In this document: positions 7,654-14,407 of the stretch, one piece after another
Position numbering within the stretch: the first letter of the stretch is position 1
How the letters are laid out: the number at the start of each line of letters is the position of its first letter
Source of the DNA: Verrucomicrobiota bacterium
Lineage (GTDB): Bacteria; Verrucomicrobiota; Verrucomicrobiia; Limisphaerales; CAZBKV01
Assembly: GCA_021160185.1 (NCBI GenBank)
Contig: JAGHDA010000092.1
Span: 1 to 31,151, forward strand
Direction: 5' to 3'
Length of the DNA stretch: 31,151 bases
The notes under the pieces: generated by a model
Told to the model about the DNA's origin: nothing
The model's input: the letters and a program-made list of their open reading frames with translations, nothing else
The model's database searches: none
Position numbers and translations under genes: made by a program

Positions 7654-7989
7654 CTAGCCTTGATCTGTAAGGACGATGCGGATATTGCAACTGCGCTTGC
7701 GGATGGGCCCGGCCGAACCGCGCGCCTTGGCGACCCAACGCTTCAGAATGCGCCCTGAGCCGACCGTCGCCTCTTTCACGCGAAGCAGCTCCGGGCGAAG
7801 CTGGTTGTTGTTCTCGGCGTTCGCGATCGCCGAACGGAGCGTTTTCCCCACCAGCCGCGCCGACTTGCGCGGGATGAACCGGAGAACCGCCAGGGCTTCT
7901 TCGGCCCCCAGGCCTTGGATGCGACGGGTCACTTCCCGCACTTTTTGCGGGGACATCCGCGCATTTCGCATAACCGCTTTCACTTCCAT
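7654..7989 (-). CDS. rplV: 50S ribosomal protein L22
   Basis: L22 lines the nascent-peptide tunnel; its extended loop forms part of the constriction. The start is placed at ATG 7989, giving 111 residues beginning MEVKAVMRNARMSPQKVREV, the normal L22 start; longer in-frame readings overlap rpsS. The core shows FIPRKSARLVGKTLRSAIANAENN and the C-terminal loop region RILKRWVAKARGSAGPIRKRSCNIRIVL. It lies 19 nt after rpsS. Confidence 0.96.
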   Translation of the reverse strand: MEVKAVMRNARMSPQKVREVTRRIQGLGAEEALAVLRFIPRKSARLVGKTLRSAIANAENNNQLRPELLRVKEATVGSGRILKRWVAKARGSAGPIRKRSCNIRIVLTDQG

Positions 7990-8008
7990 AGCCGTCTCCC
8001 GAATTCGC

Positions 8009-8287
8009 TTACTTAGTCGCCTTCGCAGTGTGCGCGCCGTGTTGGCGGAAGGTGCGGGTCGGCGCGAACTCACCCAGTTTGTGGCCGACCATATTTTCCG
8101 TAACGAACACGGAAATGAACGCCTTGCCGTTATGGACGTTGAAGGTCAAGCCGACAAACTCGGGCGTGATGGTGGAGCGACGCGACCAGGTCTTGATCGG
8201 CGTCCGCGAGTTCGTCTCCTTGGCCTTGCGAATCTTCTTCAGCAAGTGCTCGTCGACAAACGGACCCTTTTTGAGCGAGCGTCCCAT
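8009..8287 (-). CDS. rpsS: 30S ribosomal protein S19
   Basis: S19 lies at the head of the small subunit and forms intersubunit bridges with the central protuberance. The 92-residue product starts MGRSLKKGPFVDEHLLKKI, then TWSRRSTITPEFVGLTFNVHNGKAFISVFVTENMVGHKLGEFAPTRTFRQHG, the standard S19 signature. Length is typical. It starts 14 nt after rplB. Confidence 0.98.
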   Translation of the reverse strand: MGRSLKKGPFVDEHLLKKIRKAKETNSRTPIKTWSRRSTITPEFVGLTFNVHNGKAFISVFVTENMVGHKLGEFAPTRTFRQHGAHTAKATK

Positions 8288-8301
8288 AAGTCAGCGCTGG
8301 G

Positions 8302-9156
8302 TTATTTGGATTTCATCGGCCGCCCGTCGCGGCGCACCACAATGAATCGATTCGAAAGCTTGTTCTTCTCACGCGTCTTGTAGCCCTTGGCCAGAACGCC
8401 CCAAGGCGAACGGGGATGATGCCAACCGCCGCCGGATTTGGAGCGGCCTTCGCCGCCTCCGTTGGGGTGATCTATCGGATTGCGGACTATGCCTCGGGTG
8501 ATGGGCCGGATGCCCAGGTGCCGGGAGCGGCCCGCTTTGCCCAAGGAAATCTTCTCATGATCAATATTGCCCACCTGCCCCACGGTGGCGTAGCACTCCT
8601 CGTGAATCTTGCGAATCTCTCCCGAAGGAAGCCGAACATGGGCATAACCGCCATCTCGTGACATAAGGGTGGCCGCCGCGCCCGCAGCCCGAACCAGCTT
8701 GCCGCCGCCGCCGGGAACCAGCTCGATATTGTGAATCTGCAAGCCGATCGGGATCGCTTTCAGGGGAAGGCAATTGCCCACTTCGGCCGGAGCGTCGGGG
8801 CCGCTCAACACCTTCTGTCCCACCTGAAGTCCCAGCGGAGCGATGATGTAGCGTTTCTCTCCATCCTCGTATTCCAAAAGCGCCAGGCGGGCGGAACGAA
8901 TCGGATCGTATTCGATCGCGGTCACGACGGCCGGCACACCGCGTTTGCGCCGCTTGGTGTCCACTTGGCGGATCTTCTGTTTGTGCCCTCCGCCGATGCC
9001 GCGGGCGGTGATCCGACCGTAGCAATTGCGGCCGCCGGTTTTCTTGCGCGGGACCACCAAGCTTTTCTCCGGCTTGGCCTTGGTGATCTCCTCGAAGCTC
9101 GCGACGGTTTTATATCGCGAAGTCGGGGTGATTGGACGGAAAGTCTTGATTCCCAT
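8302..9156 (-). CDS. rplB: 50S ribosomal protein L2
   Basis: L2 is a primary 23S rRNA-binding protein needed for subunit joining and peptidyl transfer. The 284-residue product has the N-terminal GIKTFRPITPTSRY, the GRNCYGRITARGIGGGHKQKIRQVD segment, and the C-terminal signature RGIVRNPIDHPNGGGEGRSKSGGGWHHPRSPWGVLAKGYKTR, which includes the conserved His of the DHPNGGGEG loop. Length is slightly above the usual 273-277, partly from a short insertion in the GGGWHH loop. Confidence 0.98.
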   Translation of the reverse strand: MGIKTFRPITPTSRYKTVASFEEITKAKPEKSLVVPRKKTGGRNCYGRITARGIGGGHKQKIRQVDTKRRKRGVPAVVTAIEYDPIRSARLALLEYEDGEKRYIIAPLGLQVGQKVLSGPDAPAEVGNCLPLKAIPIGLQIHNIELVPGGGGKLVRAAGAAATLMSRDGGYAHVRLPSGEIRKIHEECYATVGQVGNIDHEKISLGKAGRSRHLGIRPITRGIVRNPIDHPNGGGEGRSKSGGGWHHPRSPWGVLAKGYKTREKNKLSNRFIVVRRDGRPMKSK

Positions 9157-9169
9157 AGCGCAACGCTCC

Positions 9170-9451
9170 TTAGGTGAGGATGATCTGGTCGCCCTGCTTC
9201 AACGTCACGATCGCCTTCTTCCAGTCGGGGGATTTTCCTTCTTGGGGAGTGTTCCGCCGGCGGCGCTTGCCGTGGACACGCATTGTGCGAACCTCGGTCA
9301 CCTTGACCTTGAACAGTTCCTCCACAGCCTTGCGGATCTGGATCTTGTTGGCTCGGCGGTCCACAACAAGAATGTACCGATTAAACTTCTCGGTGAGGAT
9401 ACTCCCCTTTTCCGTAAGACGGGCCGATTTGATGACTTCAAAAGGGCTCAT
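9170..9451 (-). CDS. rplW: 50S ribosomal protein L23
   Basis: L23 lies at the tunnel exit and is the docking site for trigger factor and the signal recognition particle. Starting at ATG 9451 gives 93 residues beginning MSPFEVIKSARLTEKGSILTEKFNRYILVVDRRANKIQIRKAVEELFKVKVTEVRTMRVHGKRRR, a standard L23 N-terminal half and RNA-binding loop. I chose this ATG because it forms a 4-nt ATGA overlap with the rplD stop, which implies translational coupling; a GTG three codons upstream is the alternative. Confidence 0.96.
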   Translation of the reverse strand: MSPFEVIKSARLTEKGSILTEKFNRYILVVDRRANKIQIRKAVEELFKVKVTEVRTMRVHGKRRRRNTPQEGKSPDWKKAIVTLKQGDQIILT

Positions 9452-10074
9452 GACTGGCACAAGCGTTGTTCGATTTTCTGGAAGGCTTCGCGGGTGAAAA
9501 CCAGTTTGTCGTATCGGAGCGCGTCGTAGGCGTTCAGGCTTTCCGCGACGGCTACGTCCACGCCCGGAACATTTCGAGCAGCGAGCAGGAGGTTCTTGTC
9601 GGAACCTTCTTGAACAAGGAGCACCGTTCCCTCCAATTGCAGGTTATCCAGAAAATCCACAAACAGGCGGGTCTTCGGTTCGGGGATCTCGATCTTCTCC
9701 ACCACGATCACGTCCCCTTCCTTGAGCCTCTCACTGAGGGCTTTCCGCAAGGCGAGTTTCTTGGTCTTCTTGGTGATCTTCTTGGAATAATCGCGGGGAC
9801 GCGGGCCGAAAACTACGCCGCCGCCGACCCAGATCGGCGAACGGATGGATCCGTGGCGAGCGCGGCCGGTGCCTTTCTGGCGCCACGGCTTGCGGCTTCC
9901 GCCGGCCACCTCGGCGCGTGTCTTGGCGCATGCCGTGCCGCTGCGCCGATTGGCAAGGTAAGCGGCAACCGTTTCGTGGACAGCATGCTCGCCTTTCCGA
10001 TTCTCAATGATCGGAAAAGCCACTTCGTGCTCGTCCTTCGGATTGCCCTGCGTGTCGACGACTTTAAGTTTCAT
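9448..10074 (-). CDS. rplD: 50S ribosomal protein L4
   Basis: L4 reaches into the peptide tunnel and in E. coli represses its own S10 operon. The 208-residue product has the conserved extended loop SGTACAKTRAEVAGGSRKPWRQKGTGRARHGSIRSPIWVGGGVVFGPRPRDYSKKITKKTKKLALRKALSERL, the tunnel-lining part, and a C-terminal Rossmann-like half. Its stop overlaps the rplW start by 4 nt. I saw no S10-type leader upstream of rpsJ, where the gap to fusA is only 29 nt, so L4 autoregulation of the E. coli kind is not evident. Confidence 0.97.
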   Translation of the reverse strand: MKLKVVDTQGNPKDEHEVAFPIIENRKGEHAVHETVAAYLANRRSGTACAKTRAEVAGGSRKPWRQKGTGRARHGSIRSPIWVGGGVVFGPRPRDYSKKITKKTKKLALRKALSERLKEGDVIVVEKIEIPEPKTRLFVDFLDNLQLEGTVLLVQEGSDKNLLLAARNVPGVDVAVAESLNAYDALRYDKLVFTREAFQKIEQRLCQS

Positions 10075-10098
10075 GGCGCAAAATCCTTCTTCGCGGCG

Positions 10099-10806
10099 TT
10101 ACCGACCCTTCTTGCGCGCAGCCGCTTTCTCCTCAGCCTCCTTGCGCAAAGCCTCCCGCTTGGCTTTAGCCGCGGCTTTGGGAATCTTCTTGGCCTCGCG
10201 GATGACTACATAGTCGCCGACGGCGCCTGGCACCGCTCCCTTGACCAAGAGCAGATTTTCCTCTTCGATCACCTTGACCACCTCAAGGTTTTGCACCGTC
10301 CGGCGGACCTGGCCCATATGACCAGGCATCTTGATTCCCTTGCGCACAGTCCCGGGGGTCAACCGCTGGCCGATCGCTCCCGGCCGCCGATGCCATCCCT
10401 TGGTTCCGTGGGAGCCTGTGCCTCCGCCGAAGTTCCAACGCTTGACCACGCCCTGGAAGCCGCGCCCTTTGGTGTAGCCGATGGCATCCACGTAATCGCC
10501 CGGCTCGAAGAGAGCGGGACCAACCTTGTCGCCGGGCTTCACTTCAAGGGAGAAATCACGAAACTCGCGGATGCGGCGCACCGGCGTTCCGTTCCACTTT
10601 TTGATGTGGCCCAGGAGAGGCTTGGTCAGGCGCTGAGGCTTCTGCTCATCAAATCCCAACTGGACCGCGTTGTAGCCGTCCTTCTCGACAGTCTTGACCT
10701 GAAGCACATAATTGGGCCCAGCGAGGATGGCTGTGACCGGCGTCACATTGCCGGCCTCGTCGAACACGCGGGTCTGCCCCAGTTTTTTGCCTAACAAGCC
10801 TACCAT
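10099..10806 (-). CDS. rplC: 50S ribosomal protein L3
   Basis: L3 initiates 50S assembly and its loop reaches the peptidyl transferase center. From ATG 10806 the product is 235 residues starting MVGLLGKKLGQTRVFDEAGN. The core has TKGRGFQGVVKRWNFGGGTGSHGTKGWHRRPGAIGQ and GKKMPGHMG-like GIKMPGHMGQVRRTVQNLEVV, the family signature. The C-terminal 35 residues form a strongly basic Lys, Ala and Arg tail (KAAAKAKREALRKEAEEKAAARKKGR), longer than usual. The ATG lies 5 nt after the rpsJ stop. Confidence 0.96.
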   Translation of the reverse strand: MVGLLGKKLGQTRVFDEAGNVTPVTAILAGPNYVLQVKTVEKDGYNAVQLGFDEQKPQRLTKPLLGHIKKWNGTPVRRIREFRDFSLEVKPGDKVGPALFEPGDYVDAIGYTKGRGFQGVVKRWNFGGGTGSHGTKGWHRRPGAIGQRLTPGTVRKGIKMPGHMGQVRRTVQNLEVVKVIEEENLLLVKGAVPGAVGDYVVIREAKKIPKAAAKAKREALRKEAEEKAAARKKGR

Positions 10807-10811
10807 AGCGC

Positions 10812-11120
10812 TCAAATCTTGATCGTAATGTCCACCCCTGCGGGTAGATTCAACTTCTTGAGCTCGTCCACCGTTTTCGCCGTCGGCTCGATGATGTCCA
10901 AAAGCCGTTTATGGGTCCGCATCTCAAACGACTCCATGGACTTCTTGTCCGTGTGCGGCGAGCGATGAACGGTAAACCGCTCCACCCGCGTCGGCAGAGG
11001 GACCGGCCCGGCAACCCGAGCCCCGGAGCGCTTTACCGTCTCCACGATTTCCCGTGCGGACTGATCCACCACGCGGTGGTCATAAGCCTTTAATCGAATT
11101 CGAATCCGTTGTCCAGCCAT
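10812..11120 (-). CDS. rpsJ: 30S ribosomal protein S10
   Basis: S10 is a head protein of the small subunit and, bound to NusB, a transcription antitermination factor. The 102-residue product starts MAGQRIRIRLKAYDHRVVDQSAREIVETVKRSGARVAGPVPLPTRVERFTVHRSPHTDKKSMESFEMRTHKRLLDI, a complete S10 with the standard loop. Length matches the family. It follows fusA by 29 nt with no tuf gene in between, unlike E. coli, where tufA ends the str operon. Confidence 0.98.
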   Translation of the reverse strand: MAGQRIRIRLKAYDHRVVDQSAREIVETVKRSGARVAGPVPLPTRVERFTVHRSPHTDKKSMESFEMRTHKRLLDIIEPTAKTVDELKKLNLPAGVDITIKI

Positions 11121-11149
11121 AGTTGGTCAGCTTTGCTGTTTTTTTCGAT

Positions 11150-13327
11150 TCAACCATGCGAACGCCTACCGCCTGCGCTCTCCAGGATAGCCTCGGCGAC
11201 GCTCGCCGGCGCCGGCTCGAACGAATGGGGCTCCATGGAATACGAAGCGCGGCCGCGAGACAAGGACCGAATGGCGGTTGCGTAGCCAAACATTTCAGCC
11301 AAGGGAACGCGCGCATGGAGGATGGCCACATTGTTCTTTGCCTCGATGTTGACGATCTTGCCGCGGCGGCGGTTTAGATCGCCCAGGATGTCGCCCTGGT
11401 ATTCTTCCGGCGTGGTGCACTCCACGTCCATGATCGGCTCCAGGAGGATCGGGGCGGCTTTTTTCGCGGCTTCTTTGAAGGCGAAGATTCCGGCCATCTT
11501 GAAAGCCAGCTCGCTCGAATCCACCTCGTGGTAGCTGCCGTCCACAAGGCGCACCTTGACGTCGACCATTGGGTAGCCGGCGAGCACGCCGGTGGCGAGA
11601 GCTTCCTCGATCCCGCTGATCACGGCGGGGATAAATTCCTTGGGAATGACGCCGCCTACGATGCGGTTGACGATTTCCACGCCTTTGCCCCGCTCGTTGG
11701 GCTCAATTTCGATCACCGCATGACCGTACTGGCCGCGGCCGCCGGTCTGACGGATGAACCGTCCCTCGCCCTTGGCGGCTCGGGTAATAGTCTCCCGATA
11801 GGCGATCTGGGGCGCTCCGGCTGTGGCTTCGACTTTAAACTCACGGAAGAGACGGTCGCGGATAATTTCCAGATGAAGCTCGCCCATTCCGGCGATGATC
11901 AACTGACCGGTTTCCTCGTTGGTGAAGACCCGGAACGTCGGATCCTCAGCAGCAAGTCGAGTCAACCCCTCGCTGAGCTTGTCCCGATCGGCCTTGGTTT
12001 TGGGCTCAATGGCCATCGAGATGACCGGCTCAGGGAAGGTCGGCGGCTCCAGGAGCACCGGATGGCTCCGTTCACAAAGCGTGTCGCCGGTGGAAACGTT
12101 TTTCACGCCCACCAAGGCGGCGATGTCGCCTGAGTGGATCTCCTCGACGTCTTCCCGCTTGTCCGCCTGGATCATCATCACCCGGCTCACGCGCTCCCGC
12201 TTACCGGTCCGCGGGTTGTAGATTGTCCCTCCTTTGCGAAGGGTTCCCCGGTACACCCGAACAAACACCAAGTTGCCGGTGTAAGGGTCGTTCCAAAGCT
12301 TGAAAGCCAACGCGCAGAAAGGCCCCTGATCGTCCGGACGCACTTCAATGCGCTTTTCCGGATCGTTCGGATGCTGCCCCACAGCCGGAGGCACGTCCAA
12401 CGGGGAAGGAAGATAATCGATGATGGCGTCAATAAGAGGCTGGACGCCGCGTTTCTTGAAAGCCGAGCCGCAGAGAACGGGAACCACTTCCAGACGGCAG
12501 GTCAAGCGCCGGATCGCCCGCTTCAGAGTAACCGGATCCACCGGCTTGTCCTCGATCACCAACTCGGCGACTTCGTCATCCTTGTTGGAAACCGCGTCGA
12601 TTAGCTCCGCCAAAGCAATTGCCGCCCGGTCGCGATATTCCTCGGGAATGTCAACAACCTCGTAGGCTGCGCCCAATTCATCGGTCAAATCGTAGAGGAT
12701 TGCTTTCTGGCTGATGATATCGATCACCCCACGGAAATTCTCTTCCCGCCCGATGGGAAGAATCACCGGATAGGCGTATGCTCCAAGCTTGCGGCGCATT
12801 TCCTGAACCGCGTTGTCGAAGTCGGCTCCGACGCGGTCCATCTTGTTTACGAAAGCAATCCGTGGAACCCGATATTTAGTGGCCTGCCGCCAAACGGTCT
12901 CGGATTGAGGCTGGACTCCAGCTACGCCGCAGAAAACGGCCACCGCTCCGTCCAGCACCCGCATGGCCCGCTCCACCTCCGCGGTGAAGTCCACATGGCC
13001 CGGGGTGTCGATGATATTGATGCGATGTTTCCGGCCTGGAAAGAGGTTAACAAGAGGCCCCTCTTTCTGGGTCCAGAAACAAGTGGTCGCGGCGGAGGTG
13101 ATGGTGATGCCCCGCTCCCGCTCTTGTTCCATCCAATCCGTAACCGTGTTGCCCTCATCCACATCGCCCATCCGATGGATGAGGCCGGTGTAGTAAAGGA
13201 TGCGCTCGGTGGTGGTGGTCTTGCCCGCGTCGATATGCGCCGCAATGCCGATGTTGCGCATACGCTCCAAAGCGTATTGGCGTCCGGCTGCATTCGCGGG
13301 CTTCCGTTTGTCCATTACCCGACTCAT
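11150..13327 (-). CDS. fusA: Elongation factor G
   Basis: EF-G is the GTPase that drives translocation and, with RRF, recycling. The 725-residue product has G1 AHIDAGKTT (about residues 30-38), the RGITITSAA switch I, DTPGH (107-111), and NKMD (161-164), then domains II to V including the domain IV loop region with TGGRGQYGHAVIEIEP and the C-terminal GYATAIRSLSRGRASYSMEP. All key residues are intact. An extra N-terminal segment of about 22 residues precedes the G1 region. A strong hairpin lies in the spacer between rpsG and this gene, so its expression may be partly uncoupled from rpsL and rpsG. Confidence 0.98.
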   Translation of the reverse strand: MSRVMDKRKPANAAGRQYALERMRNIGIAAHIDAGKTTTTERILYYTGLIHRMGDVDEGNTVTDWMEQERERGITITSAATTCFWTQKEGPLVNLFPGRKHRINIIDTPGHVDFTAEVERAMRVLDGAVAVFCGVAGVQPQSETVWRQATKYRVPRIAFVNKMDRVGADFDNAVQEMRRKLGAYAYPVILPIGREENFRGVIDIISQKAILYDLTDELGAAYEVVDIPEEYRDRAAIALAELIDAVSNKDDEVAELVIEDKPVDPVTLKRAIRRLTCRLEVVPVLCGSAFKKRGVQPLIDAIIDYLPSPLDVPPAVGQHPNDPEKRIEVRPDDQGPFCALAFKLWNDPYTGNLVFVRVYRGTLRKGGTIYNPRTGKRERVSRVMMIQADKREDVEEIHSGDIAALVGVKNVSTGDTLCERSHPVLLEPPTFPEPVISMAIEPKTKADRDKLSEGLTRLAAEDPTFRVFTNEETGQLIIAGMGELHLEIIRDRLFREFKVEATAGAPQIAYRETITRAAKGEGRFIRQTGGRGQYGHAVIEIEPNERGKGVEIVNRIVGGVIPKEFIPAVISGIEEALATGVLAGYPMVDVKVRLVDGSYHEVDSSELAFKMAGIFAFKEAAKKAAPILLEPIMDVECTTPEEYQGDILGDLNRRRGKIVNIEAKNNVAILHARVPLAEMFGYATAIRSLSRGRASYSMEPHSFEPAPASVAEAILESAGGRRSHG

Positions 13328-13366
13328 CTATTGGCTGTCTCTTCCTCGCAACGCGTCTTAGCGCTC

Positions 13367-13402
13367 GAATAAAAGCGCCCCGCGAATTCACCGACGGGGC
13401 GC
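13367..13402 (-). terminator. Terminator-like hairpin between rpsG and fusA
   Basis: In the 93-nt spacer, GCGCCCCG at 13375-13382 and CGGGGCGC at 13395-13402 form a perfect 8-bp GC stem with a 12-nt loop. On the minus strand the stem is followed by TTTTATTC. On the plus strand a T run (about 13406-13411) follows, so it could also act in that direction. It lies inside an otherwise continuous operon, so I read it as a partial terminator or attenuator before fusA. Function is inferred only from form. Confidence 0.7.
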
Positions 13403-13420
13403 GCTCTTTTTCCTCGTCAA

Positions 13421-13891
13421 CTACCAGCGAAAATGCGCGAAGGCTTTGTTTGCCTGCGCCATTCGATGAACTTCATCCCGGCGGCGGATAGCGCTGCCCT
13501 GGCCCTGATAGGCGTCCAGGATCTCCGAAGCCAACGCCTTTTTCATGGGCCCCTTGCGGGCGTCGGCGAACCGAACGATCCACCGCAACGCCAAGGAAAC
13601 CTGCCGGTCGCTCGGCACTTCCATTGGAACCTGGTAGGTGGCGCCGCCCACCCGGCGCGGCTTGACTTCCAACCGAGGCTTGGCGTTGTCCACTGCCCGT
13701 TGCAGCAACTCCAACGGATCCGTCTGGGAGTTCTTGGCTGCCAGTTCTTCCAGGGCTCCATAGACAATCTTCTGCGCCACGGTTTTCTGGCCCCACCTCA
13801 TCACCACGTTGATCAACCGGGCCACCAGCTCCGAGTTGTACTTGGGATCGGGTGCCGGCCGACGTTTGACTGCTCGACGACGTCTTGACAT
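13421..13891 (-). CDS. rpsG: 30S ribosomal protein S7
   Basis: S7 nucleates head assembly and binds the 3' major domain of 16S rRNA. The 156-residue product has SRRRRAVKRRPAPDPKYNSELVARLINVVMRWGQKTVAQKIVYGALEELA, the conserved N-terminal RNA-binding region, and GGATYQVPMEVPSDRQVSLALRWIVRFADARKGPMKKALASEILDAYQGQGSAIRRRDEVHRMAQANKAFAHFRW, the classic core and C-terminus. Only 3 nt separate it from rpsL, so the long S7-binding intergenic site of E. coli cannot be present here. Confidence 0.98.
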   Translation of the reverse strand: MSRRRRAVKRRPAPDPKYNSELVARLINVVMRWGQKTVAQKIVYGALEELAAKNSQTDPLELLQRAVDNAKPRLEVKPRRVGGATYQVPMEVPSDRQVSLALRWIVRFADARKGPMKKALASEILDAYQGQGSAIRRRDEVHRMAQANKAFAHFRW

Positions 13892-13894
13892 GGC

Positions 13895-14287
13895 CTATTT
13901 CGCTGCCGGTTTGGTGCTCTTGGGACGCTTAACCCCGTACTTCGAACGGCTGTTCCGGCGTTTTTCCACTCCGGCGGCGTCCAGCGTGCCTCGCACGATA
14001 TGGTACCGCACGCCCGGCAGGTCCTTCACCCGACCGCCCCGAACCAGGACAATCGAGTGCTCCTGCAGGTTGTGGCCCTCGTCCGGAATGTAGGCAATGA
14101 CCTCATAGCCGTTGGTAAGCCGCACCTTCGCCACCTTGCGCATGGCCGAATTGGGCTTCTTGGGCGTGCGGGTCATGACTTGCAAGCAGACGCCGCGTCG
14201 AAACGGGGCGCCTTGAAGCGCAGGCGACTTGCTATGTTCAATCGCCTTTTTGCGCCCTTTACGCACTAACTGGTTGATCGTCGGCAT
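13895..14287 (-). CDS. rpsL: 30S ribosomal protein S12
   Basis: S12 lies at the decoding center and interacts with EF-Tu and EF-G. From ATG 14287 the product is 130 residues starting MPTINQLVRKGRK, chosen because a GGAGG lies about 12 nt upstream and it matches the family start; a TTG 8 codons earlier is possible. Residues linked to streptomycin response are wild type by the E. coli pattern: Lys43 in RTPKKPNSAMRK and Lys88 in GGRVKDLPGVRYH. A C-terminal basic tail (SKYGVKRPKSTKPAAK) completes it. A promoter candidate lies upstream, so this begins the str transcript. Confidence 0.97.
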   Translation of the reverse strand: MPTINQLVRKGRKKAIEHSKSPALQGAPFRRGVCLQVMTRTPKKPNSAMRKVAKVRLTNGYEVIAYIPDEGHNLQEHSIVLVRGGRVKDLPGVRYHIVRGTLDAAGVEKRRNSRSKYGVKRPKSTKPAAK

Positions 14288-14358
14288 CGTCGTTAAAACC
14301 CTCCGGAACAACCCTGGGTTGATTTCTCTTCCCGCTTTCGCGAGCGAAGCGGAGCGCG

Positions 14359-14386
14359 ATTATACGCAACCGGCCCCGAAGCGCAA
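14359..14386 (-). promoter_or_regulatory. Candidate promoter for rpsL-rpsG-fusA
   Basis: In the 120-nt spacer between rpoC and rpsL the minus strand has TATAAT at 364-359 of the 14 kb block (14364-14359), preceded by TTGCGC (14386-14381) with a 16-nt spacer. The -10 is a perfect match and the -35 is weak. The start site would be near 14352. A stable hairpin (14332-14352) would then form at or near the 5' end of the mRNA. Function is inferred. Confidence 0.6.
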
Positions 14387-14407
14387 TAGGGAAGTTCAAT
14401 ATTTTTG

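Noticed and set aside
13892..13894. E. coli-type S7 regulatory site between rpsL and rpsG
   Set aside because: The gap is only 3 nt, leaving no room for that structure.
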